In this document: one piece after another, positions 26,556 through 37,255 of the stretch
Numbering within the stretch: position 1 is the first letter of the stretch
Layout of the letters: each line of letters opens with the position of its first letter
DNA from: Knoxdaviesia capensis
Lineage: Eukaryota; Ascomycota; Sordariomycetes; Microascales; Gondwanamycetaceae
DNA length: 64,000 bases
Assembly: GCA_001510575.1 (NCBI GenBank)
Contig: LNGK01000003.1
Span: 192,883 to 256,882 of the forward strand
Direction of reading: 5' to 3'
The notes under the pieces: generated by a model
What the model saw: only the letters and a program-made list of their open reading frames with translations
Told to the model about the DNA's origin: nothing
Databases searched by the model: none
Translations under genes and position numbers: made by a program

Positions 26556-28769
26556 CTAGGGCTTTCCCGTACTGCGCCGCATAACCCCGTCCGACACGGC
26601 CATTTCGATATCGGAGGTGCGACCACCCCCGCTCCGCCGGGACCGATCGTCGCTTTCAGTCCCACTCGCACTCTCCTCGTCCGCCTGATTAGCGGCGGAC
26701 GCATGGATGCCGCCCACACTCTCCATGGTGAACGGCGACGCGGTCGGCGCATCGAGCACCGCCAGCTCGGCCGGCCGGAACCAGCGCGGCAGGAGGGCGG
26801 CGCGCACGGGGATCAGCGCCATGATGAGCACGGGGAAGCCGACAGCCGCGATCGTCTGGGTGATGGCGAAGGTGGCCGCGAAAGCCACCAGCTCGACGGC
26901 CACGAACGCCCACACGGCGCCGCGCCGCACGCCGGGGCGGCGGAGCAGGGCGCGCGAGGCCGGCGGGGCCGGGAGCGCGGCGTCGCGGGCGAGCGCGGCG
27001 AGCTTCGCGGTGATGCCGTTGGCTTGCAGGGCCTGGATGCCCATCACGAAGAACAGGCCGGCGAGCACGCCGTGCGGGATGGTGTGCAGGACGGTCAGCA
27101 GCGGGCCGGTCATGGTGGCGAGGGTTAGGAGGCCTTGGAAGAGGTTCGAGGCGCGTTGCTCGACCACGTGCGAGATCTGCGTCTCACCGCCGGCGTGCTT
27201 CTCGCGCGTATCGGGGGTGTCGTCGGTGGCCATGTTGGTGCTAGGGTTGGCGTCGGGCGGCGGAGCGATGTGGGTGACGCAGAGGGACTGCGTGTGGAAC
27301 GGAGCCTGGGGAATCAGGCCGTTGGGGAACGGCAGGCCGAGGATGCCGGCGACCGCGGTGGTGATGCCGAGGAGAAACAGGTCCCAGTGGAATCCTGCAG
27401 GTTTGCGGAGGGGGAACTCGGTGCCCTGGGCAATGAGCGAGGACACTGGCGAGGAAGTCAGTACGGAAAAGAAGAATCGTCCAGAAGAAAATGCAAGGGG
27501 GGGGGTCTCACCATTATGGTCGAACCAGAACAAGATGGTCAGCAGCACGGCAAACGGCGCGGCCAAGAACGCCTCGCCCACGCTGACCAGCTGCGGATTC
27601 ACAATCCACGAGCCACGCGTTGTCGGCTCAAACGCATCGCCCGTCGGCAGCACCTCGAGGTGAACACGCCGCATGCGGCCAATATGCACGAAGCCCGTGA
27701 AGAACACCAGCGTCAGCGGGGTCCCGTAGTCGGCGAAGAACACGCGCACGCGGTGCGAGAACAGCACGCCGCCACCCACCGCGCCACAGAGATACGCCAC
27801 GCCGAACACCAGCAGCGCGGCAACCACCGACAGGTAGAAGGCGGGCCCGTCGCCGAGGCGCGCGAGCACCTGCACGCCCTTCTGCAGGTAGATGCAGGCC
27901 ACGTAGAAGCCGAAGATGTCGCAGGGGAAACGCGTCACGTAGCGCAGCAGGTTGCAGCTGTCCGTGGCGGCGAGAATGGTGTGGAAGACCAGCGACCACA
28001 GGCCGATCCAGCACATGAAGGAGATGTAGTTCACGCCGGTCGGCTTCATGATGTCGTAGACCGTGCTGCGGTGGGTTAGTGTTGGGATGCATTCGGACGA
28101 AGGGAGGGAAGCCGGGAAGGGGGAACTTACTAGTTGAATACCGTGATCGGACCTGGACGCGCACACAACCAGAAATCGAGTTAGCTCCGCTTTCAACCGT
28201 CGGACACCCCCCCGGACCCGTCCGGCCCCGCTCCGGTACCCCGGCCACCGGAACCACGGGCCGCCATCTACCCATAGCAAAGGAGAACTCACCAGTAACA
28301 CCCACAATCACCAATGGCTGGCACGAGAACAGCGAAAACACCACCGCGCCCAGCACCGACGCCAACAACACCTCGTTAACGCCGTACTCCGACCCGGTGC
28401 TGGTGAACATGTCCAGCGAGAACGCCAGAGCGGGCAGGATGCTACTGGAAGTCAGTTTCGGGGTCCGGTGAACATGAAGAGGAGTCCTACGAGGGCACAC
28501 AAGCAAACGGGACGACAGGAAATAACGAGGGGAGGGGGACACGGAGACAACAACAGAGAGAGAGAGACTGACTTGGCAAAATACATGTACACCGTGGCCG
28601 GCACCACGCGGTAGTCCCACGCATCGGTCCAGTCACTCACGTAGAACGGCGCCCGCCGCCGCACATCACGCACCATCCCGCGGCCCACGGCAACGTGCCA
28701 CCACCGCTCCCGCTCCGGCCGCCGCGGCTCCGGCGCCGTCGGGCGGTGTGGGGAGCCGGCAGCCGTCAT
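26556..28769 (-). CDS. bor1: BOR1-type borate/bicarbonate anion transporter (SLC4 family)
   Basis: A polytopic membrane transporter of the HCO3_cotransp/SLC4 family. Yeast Bor1 is a plasma-membrane borate exporter of 576 residues. Five exons on the minus strand, 28769-28573, 28441-28293, 28152-28131, 28065-27512 and 27445-26556, give 603 residues in frame. The third exon is only 22 nt and supplies the GPITVFNY core. Family signatures seen: ILPALAFSLDMF at the exon 1/2 junction, QPLVIVGVTGPITVFNYTV across exons 2-4, FWFDHNVSSLIAQG across exons 4/5, then LPFPNGLIPQAP. The tail after the last membrane segment is Ser/Asp-rich and probably cytosolic. The exon 2 acceptor is ambiguous: 28444 adds one Ser, and I prefer 28441 because it keeps the usual Asn-Ile-Leu-Pro join. 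It is head-to-tail with the m-AAA protease gene 1.16 kb upstream. Borate against bicarbonate specificity cannot be read from sequence alone. Confidence 0.92.
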
Positions 28770-29928
28770 TATTTCCGTCTCTTCTGGTTTTTTTTTTGTT
28801 TGTTCTTTCTAATCGGGTTTCGCCGTGGATGGTGTGTCCGACCCGGAGTGTGCCGCGCCAGACGCAGCAAAAAAGGGGGGGGTCGGAAAGGAAGACAGAC
28901 AGAAAGGGTCACGGGCAAACAGCCCGCGGCCGGAGATCGGCAGAGCCTCCCCGGCGCCGCGTTTTTTGTCGGGAAAGGGGACCACCGAAAGTCCCGGGGG
29001 GTCCAGCGCCGCGGAACAACAGTCCCAGGGACAGAAAACCACTGCACGAGCTTACGTGCCGTGCCGTGCCGTACAAGGAAATTCACGAACGCATCGGAAG
29101 CGGGATGTCCAGAAACTCGCAGCACAGAAACCACAACAAAAAATCCAGCCGGTTGTGGCAATGATGAAAAAGAAAAAATGCACGTCAAACCGGCTCTGCA
29201 GATTCGTGCTTCAATATTCCAGCTTTTTAAAAGATCCATGGCCAAAAGACGGTCGTCCAATCACAGCACCGACCGGCCATAAGTGTGTATACAGCGGTCG
29301 GTGTTAGGGTTACAGGACCCTAGAATGCACGGGTTATCGCTACACTACGGCGTTCTCCTTACAGTTACAGAGACGGTTCATGTGGTGGGAGATGACTTAT
29401 TTTTGAATTTCTGCGTCCGCTATATCTAAAAGGGTCTGGAATACAATTGTAGCACACGTACACGCGGAACAAGCAGAAAAAGAAAACACCAGGAGAAGAG
29501 AGGTGGTAGCCCAGAAGCAGCAGAAGAAAATAGTACAAATGAAAAAAAGGAGGAGGAAAAAAGAACACGTACCAAGGGGCGTTCAAGTCCCGGGAGATTG
29601 CGTGAAATGATGGGGTGTGAGGTTTATGGAGAGCGAACAGGCGCAAATGCAAGAAGCGAGCAAGCAGGCAAAAGTCGTACATACAGTGGGGGGGAAGAGA
29701 GAAAACAAAACACCCGGCCCAGACAACAACGGTAATGGAAACTGTCAGTACATGGAGGTGAGAAGAAGAGGCGCCCCTTGTGGAAGAGGATACCAGAGGA
29801 ACATGTGTGGTGAAGACGGAAGAAAGGATGTATAGTAAACAGAGGAAACGTGAGGGAGAGATGCGAGGAAGTAAGTCTACGAGTTAACGGAAGACGGAGC
29901 AACGGAGAGGAAGGACACAGAGACAGAA
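28770..29928 (-). promoter_or_regulatory. Intergenic region upstream of the transporter gene
   Basis: Contains the promoter of the minus-strand transporter gene and the 3' end of the m-AAA protease transcript. The plus strand is purine-rich, that is, pyrimidine-rich in the sense direction of both genes. A TTAGGGTTA motif lies at 29304-29312, about 540 bp upstream of the transporter ATG. No gene is seen. Confidence 0.5.
29304..29312 (+). repeat. Telomere-like octamer upstream of the transporter gene
   Basis: TTAGGGTTA, one telomere-like unit, with a further CCCTA 8 bp downstream. It lies in the probable promoter of the BOR1-type gene. Confidence 0.55.
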
Positions 29929-31209
29929 TCACCGCGCCTCGCCCTCCGGCCCATCCACCCGCCGAAACGCCGGCGCAGCGCCATCAGGCGCGGGCGAGTC
30001 GGTCTCGCTGGTGGCCTGCGGCGGCGGCGGCGGCATTTTCTTGCCGCCCTTGGTCCCCGAGAAATACTTCTCAAAGTCGCGATTATCCGCAAACGGCCGC
30101 GGGCCGAGCAGGCGCACCATGTCGTCGCGCGTGAGCATCTCCTTGGTCAACAGCTCCTCGGCCACAAGCCCAATCTCGCGCTTGCGCGACACCAGCAGCT
30201 CGCGGCAGCGCTTGTACGCCTCCTCGACAATGCGGTGCACCTCGGCGTCGATCTGCTGCGCGGTGCTCTCGGCAAACGGCTTCTGCAGCTGGTTCGGGTT
30301 GTTCTCGTAGTGCACCGGCCCGACCTTGTCCGACATGCCCCACTGCGTCACCATCATGCGCGCCATGTGCGTCACCTTCTTGAAGTCGTCCGACGCGCCC
30401 GTCGTCACCGTCGAGAAGTGCAGCTCCTCCGAGATGCGCCCGCCCAGCGTCATCGCCATGCGGTCCATCAGCTGGTTCATCGACATCAGGTACGCGTCCT
30501 GCGGCAGGTACTGCGCGTAGCCCAGCGCGCCCTGGCCGCGCGGGATGATCGACACCTTCAGCAGCGGGTCCGCGTCCTTGAAGTACCAGCCGCAGATCGC
30601 GTGGCCGGCCTCGTGGTACGCCACCGTCTTCTTCTCCTCCGGGTTGAGCACCAGCGACTTGCGCTCCAGGCCGCCGACGACCCGCTCGATGGCTTGTTCG
30701 AAGTGCAGCAGGAGGACCGTCTCGGCGTTGGCTCGGGCGGCTACAGAAAAGAGGATACTGGTTAGCACAAGAACAAACAAGCAGGAAAAAGGAGAAGAAA
30801 AGAAAGAAGAAAAAAAAAGGAGGGTGTTCAGCCCCAGCGCGACTCACCAATCAAAGCCGCCTCGTTCACCACATTGGCAATATCCGCTCCCGAGAACCCA
30901 GGCGTCAGAGTCGCCAGCCGACCAGTCAGGTACGTCATATCCTCCTTAGTGACAATCTTCGCCAGGTGCACCTTGAAGATATCCTCGCGGCCCTTCATGG
31001 TCGGCCGGTCAATGTAGATGTGGCGATCGAACCGCCCCGGCCGCATCAGCGCCTTGTCGAGCACGTCGGCGCGGTTCGTGCCCGCCAGCACCACCACCTG
31101 CTCCTGCGTGTTGAAGCCGTCCATCTCCGTCAGGATCTGGTTGAGCGTCGCCTCGCGCTCGTCGTTGCCGCCGCCCGGACGGCCCGAGTCCGTGCGCGCC
31201 CGCCCGATC

Positions 31210-31241
<32 letters not shown>

Positions 31242-32732
31242 CGCGTTCTTGCGCGCCATCGCGAACAGGTCGCGCACGCGCGACGGGCCCACGCCGACAA
31301 ACATCTCCACGAACTCCGAGCCCGACACGCTGAAGAACGGCACCCCGGACTCGCCCGCCGTCGCCTTGGCCAGCAGCGTCTTTCCGGTTCCCGGCGGGCC
31401 CGACAGGATCGCGCCGCGCGGGATCTTGGCGCCCAGCCGCTCAAACTTCTCCGGCTTCTTCAGAAAGCTCACAAACTCCATCACCTCCGTCTTGGCCTCG
31501 TCCATACCCGCCACGTCCGAGAACTTGACCTTGACGGCCGTCTCGTGGTTGAACTTCTTCGCGCGGCTCTTGCCGAACCCGAACATCTGGTTACCGCCGC
31601 GCGTCCCCATCTGCCGCGTCGCGTAGAACATCAGGCCGACCAGCAGCAGCGTCGGGCCGAACGCCAGCAGCAGGCTGAACATGCCAGACTTGCTGCCGTA
31701 GCTGACGGGGATGCGCTCGCTCGACGGGATGTTCAGCTCGTTCTGCGCCTCCTCGAGGTGCTTCTCGAACGACTCGACCGAGCCGATCGAGAAGTAGTAG
31801 CGCATGTTCGGGTTCACCTGGTCCGAGCTGCCGTACACCGCCTGCGTGGCGTCGCGGTTCAGCTGCACCTCGACACGGCGCTCCTGCACAATCAGCTTCT
31901 CCACCAGGCCCTTGTCCAGGAACATGCGTCGCAGCTCCTGGAAGGTGATCTCGCGCTCCTGGCCCCAGAACGCCGTCTCGAAGAACGGGTACAGGAAGAA
32001 GATCGTCACCGCCGTGATGATCATGTCGCTGGCGCTCATGCTGAACGCAAACTGCCGCGGCCCGCCCTCCTCCTTGCCGTCGCCCTTCTGCTGCTTCTCC
32101 TGCTTCTGCTGCTCCTGCTGCTCCTGTTGCTTGTTTGCAGCCTCGCGCGCGCCGTCGGCCTCCTCGCCGGCCTTCTTGGGCGGGACGTAGTGCGGCGTCT
32201 CGCCACGCATCTCGCGCAGCATGTCAATCTCCGAGAACCGCTTCGCCGTGATGTGGGCTATCCGCATCAGCTTCGCCGCGTCCTTGATGTTCCACGGCCG
32301 CCCGTTGATGTCGGCCAGCAGATCACGCAGTTCCTGCGGCCCGCCGTACTTCTTCATGTCCTCGATGATCTTAAACGCAAAATCGCGCTGGAACGCCGGC
32401 ATGTCGACGAAGTACTTCGACACCTCCTTGATCTCCGCCTCCGTCAGCCACACCCACCCCTCCGGCAGCTTCGGCGGCTCCTCCGGCTTCTCGCCCTCGG
32501 GCTTCTTCGGCGCTTTGCTGTTTTCGTCGGCGTTCGGCGGTGTCGGCGGGGTTGTCGAGTATGGCCGTGACCGGAGTGGCAGCATCAGCGGCGCCGCTGA
32601 GGCCGGGTGGTGGCGTCTTGTTGTCGCCGGGAGCGCGACTTTGGATGCGACGTGGGTCGCCCGCCGGGTGGCTGGGATGCCGACCCGGGTGAGCCGCGCC
32701 AGCTGGCTCGATCGCTGGAGAAGTCGAGACAT
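29929..32732 (-). CDS. Mitochondrial m-AAA protease subunit (Yta12/Afg3 family)
   Basis: An ATP-dependent zinc metalloprotease of the mitochondrial inner membrane, facing the matrix, that degrades damaged membrane proteins and processes ribosomal and other precursors. Two exons, 32732-30848 and 30740-29929, with a 107-bp intron, give 898 residues in frame. Order: an Arg/Ser-rich N-terminus typical of a mitochondrial presequence; a Gln/Glu/Lys-rich stretch (about 201-216); a first membrane segment (about 236-250); an intermembrane-space domain; a second membrane segment (about 351-370); an AAA module with Walker A GPPGTGKT (445-452), Walker B IIFIDE (500-505) and the arginine-finger region RPGRFDR (564-570); then the M41 peptidase with zinc motif HEAGH (671-675). 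Start chosen at MSRLLQRSS because the in-frame sequence before it resembles leader. The overall layout resembles filamentous-fungal Yta12 proteins, but I cannot separate Yta12 from Afg3 with certainty. All catalytic motifs are intact. Confidence 0.95.
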
Positions 32733-34187
32733 GGTTCTGAAATGGGAGGAAAGGGGGGCGATGGTAGTATCGCCGAAAGAAATGAATAATGAAAAAGGGG
32801 GGTGGAAGATCAATGATGGAAAGCTTCAAATCCAACTGCACGCAAAAGCGCCGAAATGCGTCGTCACCTGAGGCCAGAAATGCTGCCGCACACAAGGTCG
32901 ATCGGCGAATTGAACGAGCAAAGAGATTTGGCTGAGAAAAAAAAGGAGCTTCCGTTGCAACTCCCGTCACCGCGACAACATAATCCGCAATGCGTGAATT
33001 GATCGAGTTAATTAGAAGGGGCACAAAAAGAACATCAACCCCGTTTCGCTGGAACACATGGAATGATGATGAGCAAGTAACGAGAGAAAACAAGTGATCC
33101 CAAGACGTAAAAAAATAATCCGGCGATGATGCTGACAACCCTGCCTGGACCCCGAAGTCGGCTTATCCGAGGTTCTGCCGTGGTATAGCCGCAGTTTGGC
33201 GAAATGGAACCAACCCGAATCGCGGCGTTTCACTTATGTCCGGCTGAATAAGCGCGGATTTTCGATGAACCTCCGACTTCGCCTTGCTCGCTTGTGTTGA
33301 GCTGTTTGTGATGTGCTGCCAATTGATTTTGGATGATGAGGAAAAGTCTCATGTTTTGCATGTGGATTTGAAGCCCTTTGATCAGTGAGTTCTTCAGTTC
33401 CACAGATCTACCAAGTCAGATATGGGAAGGAGTGAAGGTAAGGATGGTTAACCCTAATGAACCCTAACTACACATATCTGCTCCAGATGAATTCACTCTA
33501 AAATCTCTCAAAATTCAAGCAAGCTTCAAGATTTAGGTGAACATTAATCTCATTAATAGTTATAAAAAAAAGACAAGATTCCTCTCTACTGATATATCGA
33601 GCTCAAAAATAGCTAAACCAGAAGCAAACCACACAAAGACACAAAGCAGAAACAAGTATAACTCATCAAGACCATGAGATAGATAATCAAGATACTTTAG
33701 CAGACTAGATCAAGCTCAGAAAGAGAATCCAGAGATAGAGATCAAGGGAACCATATAGAAAGCAAATAGAAAGCAGAGAAAGGCTCAAACAAAAAAAAAC
33801 ATGCTAACCCAGTGATAAAGAAGAAAACTTGGAAGACAAAGCTAGAAATAGATAAAAAAGGAAATATAATGCACTTCAGTAGGTGTACCTCCAGAACTGT
33901 GAGCATAGACTTGTAAGACTTGTACAAACACACAAAGGGAAAGAAAGAAAAAGCATAACTCTAAAATAGCGATAGCAGGCCATTTGAGGGGAGAGTGGTT
34001 CATGTGTGAAAAAGGGGGGGGGGGTATAACAGCATGGAGAAAATCAAGAGGAAAATGTCAAGCAGCAATATGAATGCTGGGGTGGTCACTACCTATCCTG
34101 GTAGTAAGTTCATTCTGGATGTTGGGTCTTCAGTATGATAAAAAAAAAAGGAGGTCTGGGTATGACGGGAGCGGAGCGGCATCAGCC
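32733..34187 (-). promoter_or_regulatory. Promoter region of the m-AAA protease gene
   Basis: 1.45 kb between the m-AAA start and the end of the Zn2Cys6 gene. The part at 33.5-34.0 kb is A/purine-rich on the plus strand. Two AACCCTAA octamers 13 bp apart lie at 33450-33469, about 720 bp upstream of the m-AAA start. No gene is seen. Confidence 0.5.
33448..33470 (-). repeat. Paired telomere-like octamers
   Basis: Two AACCCTAA units in direct orientation, separated by TG and a shared GA, in the upstream region of the m-AAA protease gene. Confidence 0.65.
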
Positions 34188-37100
34188 TCATTGATGCATA
34201 GGCCCTCCGCCATTCTCAAAGTTTCCGTTCTCCACCGACGGATACGCACCGCCACTCATCTCCGCCCAGTCCCAATCCAGCGTCATTTGCAACGAGTACA
34301 GGTCTTGTGGCAGCAGCGGTTGTTGGAAGCCACCGAGCGTCATGGGCGGCGGAGATTGTATGCCGTTGCCCGGCATACCGCCACCGTTGCCGTGTCCGTT
34401 ACTGAAGCCGTTGAACTGGTCGAAGCCGCCGCTGAAGTCGCCCTCGCCGCCGCTGTACCGAGCGTCGTGTTGCCATCCGTTGGACGGCAACGGCGAAACC
34501 CCGTCAGTGTGCGTAGCAGGCGACCCGTAGTTCGGAACGAGTCCCTTGGCCGATAGCGTCGACGCGTATCCGTTGCCATTCGACATGGCCGTCGAGGGCC
34601 GCCCGTTGGTGTGGTGGGCCGTCGGCGTCACGCCAGCCGACGCCTTGGGAGTCGTCATCGACGCGGGACTGTTCGCCGCCATGCCGTTGTGCGAGGGGCG
34701 TGGCGGCGGGTCGTTGCTCTTCCGCTTCTTCCGCGACAGCTGGTCACGTTCCGACTTGTCAATGACGAGCTTGGCAATGCGCTCGAACTCGGCGCACACA
34801 CCGACCATGCGGTGCACACCGCCGGTCTCAGCCTCTTGGCCCAGCATCGACAGGAAGCCCACCACCGCACTCATCAACCGCGCATCGGACTTGGCGCGCG
34901 GGTCGAGCGGGTTTTGCAGGATGTTCGAGAACAGCGTCATAAGTGCTGATACCGGGAAGTAGAGCGTCATCCACACGCACGAAAAGTCGCCCTGCGGGAT
35001 GTACTTGAGCAGGGAGATCGAGGCGCGCGCCGCTGCCGTGCAGAGGGCGGCCGAGGAGAAAATTCGCGGGTTCAGTGGCCGCGAGTTCAGGCCCTGGATG
35101 GCGTAGTTCGACAGTCGGCTCGTCCAGTATCCGTGGTGGACCGACATACGGTGGATAGTGGTTAGGCAGTTGTAATACGTCAAGTGCACCATGACGACGT
35201 GCAAGATCAACGGGGTATGCGAAGCGCGGATCTCGTGCTCGGGGCGGAAATCAATCGGAATGCTGTCCTTCCACTCGTCCAGCTCCTGGTCCAGCTCGCC
35301 GATGGTGTTGAGCAGCTCGCCCTCGGTCTGCTTCATGGCCTTGACCGAGTACAAGCGGCGGTACACCTTGCTTTCGATGCAGGCAAACTCGCACATGACG
35401 CGGAACAGGTTCATCTTGCCCTTGCCATCAGCAAGGGGGATGTTACCAATGCTGTCTTCGGGGTCGGCATCCGGCAGTTCGACGTTCATGTCGTCGTCGT
35501 CCTGCGCCGGTGGCCGACCCGACCGGAGAGACAGGTCCTTGTCCAGCATGTAGGCAATCCAGAACACGCGGCGGCGCTGCAGGATCTCGATCGGGTTGAG
35601 GTTGAAACCGGTGCCCTTCTTGTGCAGGCCGATGCTGTGCGCCAGCCGAATCGCCGTAGCAATCAGCTGGGTAGACGGCTGCGGGTTGGGAGTTCCCTGC
35701 ATGAACAGGGCCATTCCCAGAAGGGCTTGCACGGAGAGCAGGTCAGCGGTACGCATGACCAGCTCGGAGAACACACCCATGGCATTCTTCAGGTAGGCCC
35801 AGGCCTTTTCATCCTCTTCCTGGGGGACCAAGTTGCTCATCACGCGCAGGCGATGGGCAATGGCCAAAGTGACGTTGAGACTGGCCCACCAGGCGGCACT
35901 CTGGTACGGATCGTCGGAGTACTGGCGCTCGACCAGGTGCATGAAGGTCGGCTGGTGGTAAAGCGGGAACATGCAGTTGAAGTTCTCAAAGTAGTCCTTG
36001 AGTAGCGAAAGAGCCTCGGGCTTCGGTGGCAGGGGACGGAAGATGGGCCGCTGGAAAAGGTCGCTGAAGACTTCGGGCTTCCAGTTTGTCCACTTATGGT
36101 CGTCAAGCGAGACATCGGAAATCATGCGCTGGAAAGAGGTGTCGCCGGTCTTCTCATTCACCCACTGAATACCCTTAGGGGAGAAGATAGAGAAGCCAGA
36201 AGATGAGCCAATATACCGGGTCTCTCCGCTATGGTTCGTGACAAGCGAGCACATCATCTCCGACAGAGCCTCGACCTCCTCTTCTTCCAGCTTTTCGGGA
36301 GAATCGGCGGACTTGGCTTGGTCGTCCTTCGGGGGTTCCGGAGATGCGAGAGAGCTTTGCGGGGTTGAGGCAGCGCCGCCGTTACCCGAGGCGGTGTTTG
36401 AAGGCGACGTGGGATTAGAAGCAACCTGCGAAGCTTGTCGCGACTGTTGACGCTTCTCAGTCAACCGCTTCTCCAGAGTTCCCAGATCGGTAGCACCGTC
36501 ATCGTCACCAAGCAGGCCTAGGAGAGTACAAAAAGAAAAGTTAGTCTTCCGGGGTTCGGGTCCGCGGGGATTCAGGTGGCGCAACGGTAATCATACCGGA
36601 AAGTCTGAGCAAGCTCTCCATGCGCCCCAGGCGGTTTTCTAGGCCCTCTATGTATTTCGCTCTAAAAAGTTGAAAATAAGTTGAAATAGTCAGCATTAGT
36701 GGATTTCCGTGCACGAGGAAAAAGTGGACAGCTTCTAGAGCCGAAAATGAATCAAGACAAACAAAGAAGGAGGAGCACGGTGGTACATACCCTTTCGGAG
36801 GACTGCGCTTCTTTTCGACCTGGGTGAAGACGCATTCTGTCTTGTAGTTTGTGCAGTGGGAGCAAGCAGGAAGTTTTCCATCGCACTTGATCTTCTTTTT
36901 TCTGCACATATCGCAGGCCTGAATAAACGAGAGAAAGCAAGAGTGTGGAGGTTAGTACTTTGGTCGGAGAGTTTTCGGGTGTGGTGCAGTGGCGGGGGGC
37001 GCGGGATTCCAGAAAAGAACAGCAAAAGAGACAATCGGCAAAAATTCAGTTCACACATACCCTCGCAATTCTCCTTCTCTTCGCGTCGTTGGTATCGTCA

Positions 37101-37255
37101 AGCAGGCTGGCGTCGGAGAACATCTGGGCAGCCAACTCCGGCGGCAGATGCTGAACGGGCATGCCGTCAGGAGAATATCCCCCGAAAATCTGCGGCGGGG
37201 GATTCAACAGGGTGGGAGCACCCAGATGTGGCATCTGGAAAGCCATATGATCCAT
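34188..37255 (-). CDS. Zn2Cys6 fungal-specific transcription factor
   Basis: A nuclear transcription regulator of the Gal4 type. Four exons, 37255-37061, 36918-36791, 36661-36597 and 36517-34188, give 905 residues in frame. The DNA-binding part is spread over the first three exons. The binuclear zinc cluster has six cysteines at about 67, 70, 77, 84, 87 and 94, preceded by basic RRRIAR (60-65). A linker and a short coiled coil (AKYIEGLENRLGRMESLL, about 109-126) follow for dimerisation. The middle region (about 305-570) matches the Fungal_trans homology domain, with a start like YFENFNCMFPLYHQPTF. The C-terminus is Gly/Asn/Pro-rich, probably an activation region, with an isolated basic KKRK patch. 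I do not recognise the target pathway and give no symbol. The ATG at 37255 is chosen as a plausible conserved N-terminus; an in-frame ATG at 37351 would add 32 low-complexity residues. Confidence 0.92.

Noticed and set aside
26707..28079. Two overlapping plus-strand frames of 318 and 314 codons
   Set aside because: Antisense shadows of the BOR1-type transporter, Arg/His/Gly-rich, crossing its introns without sense.
30966..32570. 534-codon open frame on the plus strand
   Set aside because: It is antisense to the m-AAA protease. Strong G/C preference at third codon positions suppresses stops on the opposite strand; the translated product is Arg/His/Leu-rich with no domain.
35184..36005. 273-codon plus-strand frame
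   Set aside because: Antisense shadow of the Zn2Cys6 gene in its GC-rich fourth exon.
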